Made by a program: the position numbers and the translations under genes
Part shown: positions 41,833-50,470 of the stretch, piece after piece
Layout of the letters: every line of letters begins with the position of its first letter
How positions within the stretch are numbered: the first letter of the stretch is position 1
DNA from: an uncultured bacterium
GTDB taxonomy: Bacteria > Edwardsbacteria > AC1 > EtOH8
Assembly (NCBI GenBank): GCA_937863685.1
Contig: CALMGM010000010.1
Location: 1 to 64,000 of the forward strand
Direction of reading: 5' to 3'
DNA length: 64,000 nucleotides
Notes under the pieces: model-generated
The model's database searches: none
What the model was told of the DNA's origin: nothing
The model's input: only the letters and a program-made list of their open reading frames with translations

Positions 41833-44624
41833 TGGATAACGGAAATTTCAAGATATCGGAATTTGAGAAGATCATCAGGACCAGCAGCCGCTATATCTCC
41901 CGGACCGATGAAACGCTGGGGCAGCCGGAACAGGCCCGGGAGAAGATAACCCTGGTGTCCCGGTTCCTCAAGGAGCGAAGGCTGAGCGGCGAGATCCTGT
42001 CGGTGTTCGGGGAGGTCAAGAGCCCCGGGATGGTCTATGTGGAACTTCCCCAGGGCACCAGGGAATTCCACGGGCAGGCGGCCCAGATGCTGCTGGAGTG
42101 CTGCATTTACGATGCCGAGGGGCAGCCCAACGAAAGAGCTTGGGACCGGTGGCGGGATTTCGGGAGGAACATCTATTACGGCACGGTGGAGGAGATATAC
42201 CTCAATTTCACTTCGGCCCGGCCGGAGCTGGCCCTGATCTTTGAGCTGGCCTACCGCCAGCTGATGTCCGATGCTTCGATATCGTGGTGGGAACAACAGC
42301 CGGAGGCGGTCAGGGGCAAGGAACCCCAGGTGATGCGGAGATTCAATCTGGAGCTTACCGCCCTGCTCCGCCCCATCAGGGACAAGGCGCTGCAGAAGCA
42401 TTCCGTCGACACTGAACTGTTCGAAAAACTGCTGGACCACGGATGGAACGTGAATTTCGAACTGGAGAATCCCCAGGCCGGGAATTTTGCCCCGCTGCTC
42501 AGAGAGCTGAGCCTATCCCCCTGGATGATCTCGGAGATATTCCATCTGCTGTACACCGAACAGTTGAAGGCCAATGAAGAGGCCCTTTGGGAGAAACTGA
42601 GCAGCAGCAGCTTTGCCAAACCCGAGGAGATAACCAGCCTGGCTTCCGGCAGCCTGGCCCAGGTCACCGAACTGGCCGCCCGTGAGATCCAGAAGGTCCT
42701 GATCAAGAGGGCCTCCGAACTGGAGTTAAAGCTGAACCAGGAACTGGTAGATCTTCAGAAATATACCAGCCGGGTCAAAAAGCAGACCCAGGAAATGGTG
42801 ATGCTTAACAACAGCGACATGTCCAAGGTGGTGGATGCCAAACTCTATTCGGAGAACCTGCTGAACCTTTCGGCCAAGGTGACCGATTCGCTGATGCAGT
42901 TCCAAAGAAATCTCACCGGACAGCTGTGGTATCTGCAGGATCTGGAACGCAAGGAAAGGATCCTCCAAACATCCATCGAAAGGTGCCAATCGCTGCAGAG
43001 GATGCCGCTGAAGGACCTGATGTCGACGCTCACCTCACAGTCCGGCGAGATCAGCACCGATATTCTGAAGCATCTGGAGTTCTTTCACAATCTGGACCAG
43101 TCGATAAAACACGACTGGGAAGGTCTCACCAAGAATCTGGCCAAAACCCTGGTGGAATTGATCCGCCAGGGCCTGGAGCAATCCAACAACAAGGTCAAGG
43201 CCCTGGACCGGGAAGCCGCCAGGCGCAATCCCAACGATTCCCATGCCGCCGCCATCCTGCTGGAGATGGAGCAGGCTCAGGCTGACGGCCGGGCCGTAGC
43301 CGGGCTGATAGAGGAGCAGGGGGGCAACCGGGCCTACCATGTGGAGCTGCTGATAGAGAACTACCGGAAGTTCCTCAAGGAGGTGGCCGAGCCCATACTC
43401 AATTTTCGCAGGCTGTCCTCGCTGGTAAGGCTGTGGCCGCCTCTGATGGTAAAAGAACCGCCGGTCCTGAGGCAGCAGGAATTATGCGACGAGGTCTTTT
43501 ATCTTTCGGAAAGACTCAAAAGATATAACCGCTGCTATTCCTTTGTGGCACAGGGATCGGTGATGCCCCAGGCGGCGGGGACCATGAAAAATGACACCGA
43601 GATCCGGGAGCGGGTATATCAGCATTTCTCCCGGACAGTCACCGTGATGGTCTACGATATCCGGGGTTCCAGCTTTATGAGCTCCAAGCTTTTGAACGCC
43701 GACAAGGAAAGGGAGATCAAGAACAAGCTGGGCTACATGATCGCCCAGACCATACGACAGCACGGCGGATTCATCATCAAGGACACCGGAGACGGCGGGT
43801 TGGCTTGGTTCGGTGACAACGCCCACGAAACCTATGAAAAATGCTACAAGGAGGTCTTCACCGGCAAGGGCCTAAAACTGAGGCATTCCATCAGCTCGGG
43901 AACCGAGCTGAACATCCTACCGGCCACCGAATCCACCAAACAGGCGGTGGACTGCGCCAACGAGATGCTGAAGGTGGCCGAGAAATTCATTCAGGATAAT
44001 TTCAGCAATTACCGCGATTGGTTCCGCGACGCCAAGGAACGGGAGATATTATACGAGGGAATAAACTACGCGGTGCTCCCCCCGGCCTTCAAATCCCTGT
44101 TTCGGATCGGAGTGGGCATCGCCTCAGGTTCCTCCGGCAAGGAGGTCAACCTGTCTCTCAATTCATTCGGCGACACCGATCTGTGCGGGGCGGCAGTGAA
44201 CAATGCCAGCCTGTACGCCACCGGCAAGGATCCCACCCGTTCGGTGATACTGCTGGACCATGCCTCTTTTGCCAATATGATGCTGAACACCGAACGATTC
44301 ACTTCGCTGCATCAAGAACAATTATGGAATACCAAGGCCAGCGGGCTGGACGGTTGGGAAGGCAAGCTCCGGGAAAGCCTCAAGCTTTGTGACCATGCTG
44401 CCGATGACGGCAGTTATTTCATCCCGGGAAGGAACTATTCGGTCAAAAGGACCGGCTACCAGCTGGTCGGATTGTCCAATGCATCCAAGGAGGCCATTCT
44501 TAGGATGGAGGCCGGAGACAAGGAGGTTGCCATACAGGAGGACGGCAGGTTCATCGATCCCCAAACCAGGACCGAGATAAAATTCATATATGAAATTCAG
44601 CCCCAGGAGAAGGGGGGAAAATAA
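41832..44624 (+). CDS. Very large class III nucleotide cyclase-like protein
   Basis: A 930-residue cytoplasmic protein. Residues about 1-595 are mostly helical, with coiled-coil stretches (about 290-370 and 395-480) and no recognised domain. From about 600 a class III cyclase-like catalytic domain begins: VMVYDIRGSSFM with metal Asp609, KDTGDGGLAWFG with second metal Asp654, then FRIGVGIASG (about 757-766) and SFGDTDLCGAAVNNASLYATG (split, about 775-795). The gap between Asp654 and RIGVG is about 100 residues, larger than usual, implying an insert. The substrate residues cannot be assigned by eye, so cAMP, cGMP or loss of activity remain open. It is translationally coupled to the creatininase upstream, and a REC-GAF-GGDEF gene follows after two bases. 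Confidence 0.78.
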   Translation: MDNGNFKISEFEKIIRTSSRYISRTDETLGQPEQAREKITLVSRFLKERRLSGEILSVFGEVKSPGMVYVELPQGTREFHGQAAQMLLECCIYDAEGQPNERAWDRWRDFGRNIYYGTVEEIYLNFTSARPELALIFELAYRQLMSDASISWWEQQPEAVRGKEPQVMRRFNLELTALLRPIRDKALQKHSVDTELFEKLLDHGWNVNFELENPQAGNFAPLLRELSLSPWMISEIFHLLYTEQLKANEEALWEKLSSSSFAKPEEITSLASGSLAQVTELAAREIQKVLIKRASELELKLNQELVDLQKYTSRVKKQTQEMVMLNNSDMSKVVDAKLYSENLLNLSAKVTDSLMQFQRNLTGQLWYLQDLERKERILQTSIERCQSLQRMPLKDLMSTLTSQSGEISTDILKHLEFFHNLDQSIKHDWEGLTKNLAKTLVELIRQGLEQSNNKVKALDREAARRNPNDSHAAAILLEMEQAQADGRAVAGLIEEQGGNRAYHVELLIENYRKFLKEVAEPILNFRRLSSLVRLWPPLMVKEPPVLRQQELCDEVFYLSERLKRYNRCYSFVAQGSVMPQAAGTMKNDTEIRERVYQHFSRTVTVMVYDIRGSSFMSSKLLNADKEREIKNKLGYMIAQTIRQHGGFIIKDTGDGGLAWFGDNAHETYEKCYKEVFTGKGLKLRHSISSGTELNILPATESTKQAVDCANEMLKVAEKFIQDNFSNYRDWFRDAKEREILYEGINYAVLPPAFKSLFRIGVGIASGSSGKEVNLSLNSFGDTDLCGAAVNNASLYATGKDPTRSVILLDHASFANMMLNTERFTSLHQEQLWNTKASGLDGWEGKLRESLKLCDHAADDGSYFIPGRNYSVKRTGYQLVGLSNASKEAILRMEAGDKEVAIQEDGRFIDPQTRTEIKFIYEIQPQEKGGK

Positions 44625-44626
44625 CC

Positions 44627-46042
44627 ATGGCGCAGATACTGATCATCGACCAGGACCGGCTTTTTGCCCTGACCCTGGTCCATGTCCTGAGCGGCCACAA
44701 TCACCAGACGGTTCTGGCCTCCGATGAAAAAGAGGTGGCCGGCATCATAGAAGAGCGGGATATAGAACTGATCCTGGTGGATGCCGAGCTGGCCAGCCGG
44801 AAGGACCTCCGCTTGCTGAAACGCTTGAGGCAAGCCAATCCCGATATTCCGGTGGTGCTTTCGGTATCAAAGAAAGTGGATAAGGACGCCAGGGAACAGC
44901 TGCGGCGGGGGCTTTACGACTATATCAATAAACCGTTCGGGCATGAGGAGCTGCTGATGGCGGTGGAGCGCGGATTGGAGAGGCGGCGCCTGCAGAACGA
45001 GAATCGCCAGCTGCTGGGGGACCTGAAGCAGCGGATCCGGGAGCTGTCCACCTTCAATACCATAGCCCAAACACTCAACTCCTCCCTCAACCTCAAGGAG
45101 GTGCTGGATATCGTGATGGGCAAGATCAAGGAGCTGGTCAAAGCCGAGGCCTGGTCCATACTGATGCTGGATGAGAAGACCAGCGAGCTGGTCTTCGAGG
45201 TGGCCACCGGAGAAAAGGGCCAGCAGGTGAAGGAGATGAGACTGGGCATGGGACAGGGGGTGGCCGGCTGGGTGGCCCAGAACCAGCGTCCGGTGATAGT
45301 GCCGGATACCTCAAAGGACCAGCGGTTCTTCAGGGGGCTGGACCAGAAGACCGGATTCCGGACCAAATCCATCATCGCTACGCCCCTGGTATCGCGGGGC
45401 CGTTTGATCGGCGTGGTGGAGATAATAAACAAACTGGGGGAGGCTCCCTTTGACCAGAGGGACTTGGACCTGCTGCAGACCCTTACCGATCATGCCGCCA
45501 TCGCCATAGAGAATGCCAGACTGTACGAGAAGGCCCGGCGGCTGGCGATAACCGATGATTTGACCGGCCTGTTCAACTCCCGGCATTGTGACATGTTCCT
45601 GAAGAAGGCCCTGGACGAAGCGGTCAAAAAGGCAAGGCCATTGTCCTTGGTATTCCTCGATCTGGACCACATGAAGGAAGTGGATGATACATACGGCCAT
45701 CTGATGGGCGGGCACGCCCTGAAAGAGGTGGCCGACAGGATCGCCCGGGAGGTTTCTCCGCCGGATATGGCCTCGCGCTATGGCGGGGATGAATATGTGA
45801 TCGTCCTTCCCCGCAAGAACTCCCAGCAGGCCATGGAGCTGGCCGAGACCATCAGGAAAAAGATCGAGGCCGAACCTTTCCTGACAGACCATAAACTGTC
45901 CTGCCGGATCACGGCCAGCATCGGCATTGCCAATTATCCGGAACACGCCCAAAGCGTAGACCAGTTGTTCGCCAAGGCCGACCAGGCAATGTACCAGGTC
46001 AAGGAATCGGGAAAGAACCGGGTCAAATCAGCCGATAAATAA
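44627..46042 (+). CDS. REC-GAF-GGDEF response regulator diguanylate cyclase
   Basis: A 471-residue signalling protein. REC (about 1-120) has phosphoacceptor Asp52 (ILVDAELASR) and the NKPF Lys. After a coiled coil, a GAF domain (about 150-300) shows WSILMLDEKTSELVFEVATG and GVAGWVAQNQRPVIVPDT. GGDEF (about 305-465) has DDLTGLFNSRHCD, LDLDHMKEVDDTYGH and YGGDEYVIVLP, with the active motif at 386-390. The residues five before it are SPPD, not RxxD, so the inhibitory site seen in the window's other two GGDEF proteins is absent here. It follows the class III cyclase by two bases, which ties cyclic-mononucleotide-type and c-di-GMP signalling into one operon. Confidence 0.93.
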   Translation: MAQILIIDQDRLFALTLVHVLSGHNHQTVLASDEKEVAGIIEERDIELILVDAELASRKDLRLLKRLRQANPDIPVVLSVSKKVDKDAREQLRRGLYDYINKPFGHEELLMAVERGLERRRLQNENRQLLGDLKQRIRELSTFNTIAQTLNSSLNLKEVLDIVMGKIKELVKAEAWSILMLDEKTSELVFEVATGEKGQQVKEMRLGMGQGVAGWVAQNQRPVIVPDTSKDQRFFRGLDQKTGFRTKSIIATPLVSRGRLIGVVEIINKLGEAPFDQRDLDLLQTLTDHAAIAIENARLYEKARRLAITDDLTGLFNSRHCDMFLKKALDEAVKKARPLSLVFLDLDHMKEVDDTYGHLMGGHALKEVADRIAREVSPPDMASRYGGDEYVIVLPRKNSQQAMELAETIRKKIEAEPFLTDHKLSCRITASIGIANYPEHAQSVDQLFAKADQAMYQVKESGKNRVKSADK

Positions 46043-46061
46043 CCGCTAAACGGATAACGCC

Positions 46062-46439
46062 ATGGCGCCTTTTTGCCTACAATGCCGCACCGAATACCGG
46101 GAGGGGTTCCGAAGATGTTCCGATTGCGGATCAGAACTGGTGGATTCCCTGCCGCCGGAAGCGGACAACCGGGAGGAGATCGATTCTGACATGCTGCCGG
46201 TGTATGATGCCCCGGACCAGATGTCGGCCCTGGTTCTGTCGACATTTTTGAATGATAGCGGGATCCGGGCAGTGATAAAGTCGGAACAGATTCCCATGTA
46301 TGATGGGGTGGCCATGATGCTGTTTCCCCGGTGGGGCCAGGTGATGGTTCTGGAAGACCAGTATGAAAAAGCCAAGATTCTGATAGATGAATATATGGCC
46401 GGAGAATCGCTGGAAGAAGAGGAACCGCAGCAAGAATAG
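46062..46439 (+). CDS. Zinc-ribbon plus DUF2007-like protein
   Basis: A 125-residue protein. Residues 5-25 form a zinc ribbon: FCLQCRTEY then RRCSDCGSEL, four Cys in two CxxC pairs. The rest (about 45-115) has the DUF2007-type fold: ALVLSTFLNDSGIRAVIKSE and WGQVMVLEDQYEKAKILIDEY. DUF2007 proteins are proposed signal transducers of unknown partner. It lies 19 bases after the REC-GAF-GGDEF gene and ends the operon at a terminator. Confidence 0.82.
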   Translation: MAPFCLQCRTEYREGFRRCSDCGSELVDSLPPEADNREEIDSDMLPVYDAPDQMSALVLSTFLNDSGIRAVIKSEQIPMYDGVAMMLFPRWGQVMVLEDQYEKAKILIDEYMAGESLEEEEPQQE

Positions 46440-46442
46440 AAA

Positions 46443-46473
46443 AAGCCGCAAACATCAGTTTGCGGCTTAAAAA
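46443..46473. terminator. Bidirectional intrinsic terminator
   Basis: AAGCCGCAAAC (46443-46453) and GTTTGCGGCTT (46458-46468) form a perfect 11-bp stem with a four-base loop, followed by AAAAAT; the A-run at the other end provides T's for the reverse-strand tRNA-Leu. Confidence 0.88.
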
Positions 46474-46484
46474 TACCGATAATA

Positions 46485-46571
46485 TGGTGCCGAGGGGGGG
46501 AGTCGAACCCCCATGTCCTTGCGAACACTAAGTCCTGAGCCTAGCGCGTCTGCCAATTCCGCCACCTCGGC
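46485..46571 (-). tRNA. tRNA-Leu (anticodon CAG)
   Basis: A reverse-strand cloverleaf of 87 bases including encoded CCA. The acceptor stem is GCCGAGG/CCTCGGC with discriminator A. The anticodon stem CTAGG/CTTAG (one G-T pair) bounds loop CTCAGGA, giving anticodon CAG. A long variable arm (TGTTCGCAAGGACA region) marks it as class II, and the T arm carries GGTTCGACT. It is preceded by a perfect-consensus promoter and followed by a terminator, so it is an independent unit. Confidence 0.97.
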
Positions 46572-46587
46572 ATGGTCACAAAAGATA

Positions 46588-46617
46588 ATTATAATATAAA
46601 ATACATACAACTGTCAA
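46588..46617 (-). promoter_or_regulatory. Consensus promoter of tRNA-Leu
   Basis: On the reverse strand TTGACA (46617-46612), an 18-base spacer and TATAAT (46593-46588). The tRNA 5' end is 16 bases further on. Confidence 0.85.
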
Positions 46618-46625
46618 GAACATAG

Positions 46626-47078
46626 ATGATAGAAAGCATTCTAAATAAAAAAGCCCGTTATGACTACGAAATACTTGATCGTTTGGAGACCGGGATCGTC
46701 CTCCGGGGCACGGAGGTCAAATCCATCCGCCAGGGGCAGGCCAATCTGAGGGACAGCTTTGCCTTGCTGAAGGGGCGTGAACTTTTCATCTATAACATGC
46801 ATATCTCCCCCTATGACCACGGGAACCGCTACAACCTGGAGGCCACCCGGCCCCGCAAGCTATTGCTTCACCGGGAACAGATCAGAAAATTGACCGCCCA
46901 GCAACAGGAGAAGCGCCTGGCACTTATACCACTGTCTTTATATTTTAAAAAAGGGAAGGTCAAGATCGAACTGGCCCTGGCCAAAGGCAAGAAACAGTAT
47001 GATCGGAGGGATGATATAAAGAAACGCGACGTGGACCGGGAGATGAGGGGCGCCAACAAGGGGAGATTCAAGGGATAG
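46626..47078 (+). CDS. smpB: SsrA-binding protein SmpB
   Basis: The tmRNA-binding partner for trans-translation, which rescues stalled ribosomes. The 150-residue length is typical. Motifs: NKKARYDYEILDRLETGIVL, GTEVKSIRQGQANLRDSFA and a basic tail (KKQYDRRDDIKKRDVDREM then GKFKG-like RFKG) that enters the ribosome. No tmRNA gene is visible in this window. It ends two bases before the convergent radical SAM gene, with no terminator between. Confidence 0.97.
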   Translation: MIESILNKKARYDYEILDRLETGIVLRGTEVKSIRQGQANLRDSFALLKGRELFIYNMHISPYDHGNRYNLEATRPRKLLLHREQIRKLTAQQQEKRLALIPLSLYFKKGKVKIELALAKGKKQYDRRDDIKKRDVDREMRGANKGRFKG

Positions 47079-47080
47079 CA

Positions 47081-48079
47081 TCACCACCAGACAGAAAAAT
47101 AACGGCATTGCCGGCAGAGGGAGAGCTGATCCCTTTGGCCGGCATTATGTTTTTGCCGCAGATCCTTTAAAACCGGTCCCTGCCATATATCAACCAGGGC
47201 CTGGCCGGCGGCATTTCCCAGCGGCTGCCGGGCCTCGTAATCCAGGCAGCAGGACGGCACAGTCCCGTCCCAATAGATGTTCATCTGGTCCCAGAGATAT
47301 AGGCAGGGAGGCCAAAGTTTCCGCGCCATCAGGTGCGGACTGTCCTGCCGATCCGGAAGAGGCACCTGCCCGGCCCAATCTTGGGCCTGTCTGAATATCA
47401 GGCGATCGGCTTTGGGCCCCCAGATTTTTTGCAGGGTTGTTGTTTCCTCGGCGTTGGCATCAAGGGTGACCACCTGGATAAAAATCCTGGGCCTGGGTGA
47501 TAACGACAAGATATGGTCGATATTTTGGATAACGGTACGATGATCCAATCCCGGCCGCAGTTTGTGGAAGGTTTCCGGCGTGGCTCCGTCCAGGCTGATA
47601 TGCATCAGATCCAGCCCGGCCGAGATCAGCTTTGCGGCCTTTTCCGGGTAAAGCAAAGAGGCATTGCTGACCAGGCCGATGTTTCCGAATCCCCTGGCCT
47701 TCGCCAGCGCGATGCGTTCCTCCAGGCGGGGGTCCAGCAGGGGCTCCCCGAACCCTGACAGCAGAAGGCTTTCCAGGCGCCAATCTTTCAACTGTTCCAA
47801 AATCCGGGCATACAACTCCATCGGCATCACTCCCTGTGCCCGAGTCATGCCCTTATGCCCGCACATGATGCAGGCCGAATTGCAGGCATTGGTGCCTTCG
47901 ATGGCCACCGTCTTGGGATAGGCCAGTCTTCTTTCCTGCATTCCTTTTATCCGCCGGGAATAGATATGCCGGTACAACGGATTGCGGCTGAGCCTGTCCG
48001 CGGAAAGCATACGGTATGCCAGAGGCCTTAAGAAAGGAGAGTCTGACAAAAAGTGAAGGTATTTAAAACTTCCCGTCAT
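47081..48079 (-). CDS. Radical SAM/SPASM domain protein
   Basis: A 332-residue radical SAM enzyme. The 4Fe-4S cluster motif ACNSACIMCG places Cys66, Cys70 and Cys73. SAM-binding GFGEPLLDPRLEE follows near residue 110. The C-terminal part has SPASM-like cysteines (PPCLYLWDQ, VPSCCLDYE, LSLCRQCRYF), which would hold an auxiliary cluster. It overlaps the upstream glycosyltransferase gene by 17 bases and is the last gene of a reverse operon of a T9SS cargo, an epimerase and two glycosyltransferases. It could modify a sugar, lipid or peptide; SPASM enzymes often act on peptides. The product is unknown. Confidence 0.85.
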   Translation of the reverse strand: MTGSFKYLHFLSDSPFLRPLAYRMLSADRLSRNPLYRHIYSRRIKGMQERRLAYPKTVAIEGTNACNSACIMCGHKGMTRAQGVMPMELYARILEQLKDWRLESLLLSGFGEPLLDPRLEERIALAKARGFGNIGLVSNASLLYPEKAAKLISAGLDLMHISLDGATPETFHKLRPGLDHRTVIQNIDHILSLSPRPRIFIQVVTLDANAEETTTLQKIWGPKADRLIFRQAQDWAGQVPLPDRQDSPHLMARKLWPPCLYLWDQMNIYWDGTVPSCCLDYEARQPLGNAAGQALVDIWQGPVLKDLRQKHNAGQRDQLSLCRQCRYFSVWW

Positions 48080-49181
48080 TCAATATCCGCGATAATTCTT
48101 CTTGTGAACGGAGCCAAAGAAAATACTTTGATGTAATAATTCCCTGGGCGGAAATATGCCTTCGGATCTTCTTGTCATTCACCAGGCGCATGATATGCTT
48201 GGCCAGTGATCTGCTGTCCCCGGGCCGATAGGTCAGGCAGTTATGTCCCGGGCGGGCATATTCTGAACATCCGCCATTCTCGCTTAGGATAACGGCACAA
48301 CCGCAGGCCATGGCTTCCAGGGCTGGCAAACCGAAGCCTTCGCTTAAACTGGTGGATACAAATAAATCGCTACAGTTAAGTATTCCAGCCAGGGCGGTGT
48401 CATTTGGAGGGCTTTCCAAATGCCATTCCCGGGGGATATCATAATCATCAAGATTATCCGGGGTTACTAATGTGACAGATATCTGGCGTCTTATATTTTC
48501 CGGCAGAAGATCAAAGGCCGTTATCATGGTTTGAAGTCCTTTTACGGGATGAAACCTGGCCAGATAAGCCAAATGGACCTTATTCTTACGTGTCTTGTTT
48601 TGGCCCGGAGGATGATTGAAAACTCCGGGGTTTACGCCGGGGCGGACCAGCGCCGGAGGTATGCAATCCCTTTTGGAATTGAACAGAAACCGGCGATAGG
48701 TGTGACGGGAATTGAAGATATAGCGGACGTTTGGATATCTATAGCTTAAAAAGGTCAGGATTTTATAAAGGCCATAGAAAAAGTTATTTCGCAACAGCGC
48801 CAGATCGCTGAATATTTGAAAGTCATCCGCCTGAATAAAGTTGTAAATAGGCTCCCTGCGAATGAAAAGTAAAAGAGGACCGAACATCTGTCCGGTGGAA
48901 ATTATATGCTTGAATCTGTTGGCAGACAGGTTGATTAATAAAAACAGCAGTATTACATTTACAGCACGAATGATAAGACCACCACCGGAAAGGCCAATGG
49001 CCCGGACCTGCAGCCCGGAGGCAGTTTTATAATAGCATTCACCGGACCCCCGGGGGTACCATATTTCTACAGGATATTTTTCAATCAAGCCATTGGCCAA
49101 TTCAAAGACAACCCTATTGCCTCCGCCGATCTTGACGGATGGCAATAAAAAGAGGATCGAATTTTGTGGATATCGTTTCAT
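48063..49181 (-). CDS. GT4 family glycosyltransferase
   Basis: A GT-B glycosyltransferase of 372 residues. ATG 49181 (MKRYPQNSILFLLPS) is preferred; a TTG five codons earlier (49196) overlaps the preceding stop and is the alternative. N-terminal PSVKIGGGNRVVFELANGL and C-terminal STSLSEGFGLPALEAMACG plus VILSENGGCSEY are the GT4 donor-site motifs. The HLAYLARFHPVKGLQTMI region is typical. It is coupled to the upstream glycosyltransferase and overlaps the radical SAM gene. The sugar and acceptor are unknown, but the nearby wecB suggests ManNAc-type glycan chemistry. Confidence 0.88.
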   Translation of the reverse strand: MKRYPQNSILFLLPSVKIGGGNRVVFELANGLIEKYPVEIWYPRGSGECYYKTASGLQVRAIGLSGGGLIIRAVNVILLFLLINLSANRFKHIISTGQMFGPLLLFIRREPIYNFIQADDFQIFSDLALLRNNFFYGLYKILTFLSYRYPNVRYIFNSRHTYRRFLFNSKRDCIPPALVRPGVNPGVFNHPPGQNKTRKNKVHLAYLARFHPVKGLQTMITAFDLLPENIRRQISVTLVTPDNLDDYDIPREWHLESPPNDTALAGILNCSDLFVSTSLSEGFGLPALEAMACGCAVILSENGGCSEYARPGHNCLTYRPGDSRSLAKHIMRLVNDKKIRRHISAQGIITSKYFLWLRSQEELSRILNDGKF

Positions 49182-49192
49182 GATAAACAAAA

Positions 49193-50470
49193 TCAAATGA
49201 CCGGGGCATCATCTTCGGCTGTCAGTCTATCAAGATGGGCAGCCAGCCGGCTGGTGATCAGTCGGCGATCATATTTCTGCAGAGCTTTTGCATCGGGACG
49301 AAAGACTGTCCGATTTGCCTGCCACTGATGGAAAAACCGCTCGATCAAATCTGCCAGCCCCAGATAATCATCGGGGTCCACTACCGTTCCGGTGCTTGTT
49401 TCACGGATCAATTGGGCGGCCGGACTGAAACCCGGAACCGATGCCAGGATCGGTTTTCTGGCTCCCAAATATTCGTAGACTTTGCTGGTGGAGACGGTCG
49501 GGCCCTCTTCCCGTCCTATTGTAAACCATAGGATCGTAGCTTCTTCCAGTATTTCGATCGTTCGGTCATGAGCCAGATGCCCCTTGAATTCAAAATAATC
49601 AGAAACCCCCAAATGCCTGGCAATCGCCAAATCTTCCGATTTATACACTCCGGCCACAATTATTTTGATTTTTTGGGTCAGCTGCTGTTTTCTTTGGAGC
49701 AATTCACGAAGGGCTTGGGCCAAAACATCTATCCGACGGTATTTGGTCAAAGAACCGGTGTAGGCTATGGTGAACTTGTCCGATCTTGGCCGGGTATTGT
49801 TCAATGGAAAATCCAGGGGATCAAACCCCTGGGGCAGGATGACTTTAGCCGCGCTTTTTTTAAGGCCGATATTTTTCAGGCCCTCAAGGATGGGAGCATT
49901 GATGGCCGTTATCATATCGGCCTGCCTGACGACCGACCCCTCGATGCTACGGTTAAGATGCAACCGGAAAGAAGAATACCCCCGGTTAAGGGTGTTGGGC
50001 TGGGACCAGGCATCCCGAAAGTCGCAGATCAGAGGCCGGGAGACCAGTCGTTTGATATACAGACCGGCCAGGTGCGAGGAAAAAGGCGGGGCGGACGAGA
50101 AGATGGCGTCGAAGGGATTTTGCCGGAAGATTTTCAGAGCGGCCTGAACGGCGAATGGGACCCAGCCGATCTTATTGTCGGGGATAAAGAAGTTGTTGAT
50201 CAGACCGATGAAGCCGCGATGGCGGCTGACCGTTTGAGGATCGATCCTGGAAAAAGAAAGATGCATGGGGTCCAATGAAGGGGTGCGGAATACCTGAGAT
50301 TGCTGCAGATCTTTAGAAAGGGAATCATCATAGCGGTATATGCCCCGGGGATAGGGGGCTATCACAATGGGCTGCCAGTTGTTGTCGGGCAGATATTTTA
50401 TGAATTTTACTATCCTATGAACGCCGCCCTGGGGTGGGTGATAGTAATTGAGTATCAGCAGGCGTTTCAT
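49193..50470 (-). CDS. Glycosyltransferase (GT4-like)
   Basis: A 425-residue GT-B glycosyltransferase. The opening LLILNYYHPPQGGVHRIVKF, the FDAIFSSAPPFSSHLAG and DFRDAW segments and the donor-side TIAYTGSLTKYRRIDVLAQAL and VSTSKVYEYLGARKPIL fit GT4-like enzymes of capsule or O-antigen clusters. The EGPTVSTSKVYEY stretch takes the place of the usual EGFGLP motif. It overlaps the wecB gene upstream by four bases (ATGA) and leads into the next glycosyltransferase, so all are translationally coupled. Specificity is unknown. Confidence 0.85.
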   Translation of the reverse strand: MKRLLILNYYHPPQGGVHRIVKFIKYLPDNNWQPIVIAPYPRGIYRYDDSLSKDLQQSQVFRTPSLDPMHLSFSRIDPQTVSRHRGFIGLINNFFIPDNKIGWVPFAVQAALKIFRQNPFDAIFSSAPPFSSHLAGLYIKRLVSRPLICDFRDAWSQPNTLNRGYSSFRLHLNRSIEGSVVRQADMITAINAPILEGLKNIGLKKSAAKVILPQGFDPLDFPLNNTRPRSDKFTIAYTGSLTKYRRIDVLAQALRELLQRKQQLTQKIKIIVAGVYKSEDLAIARHLGVSDYFEFKGHLAHDRTIEILEEATILWFTIGREEGPTVSTSKVYEYLGARKPILASVPGFSPAAQLIRETSTGTVVDPDDYLGLADLIERFFHQWQANRTVFRPDAKALQKYDRRLITSRLAAHLDRLTAEDDAPVI

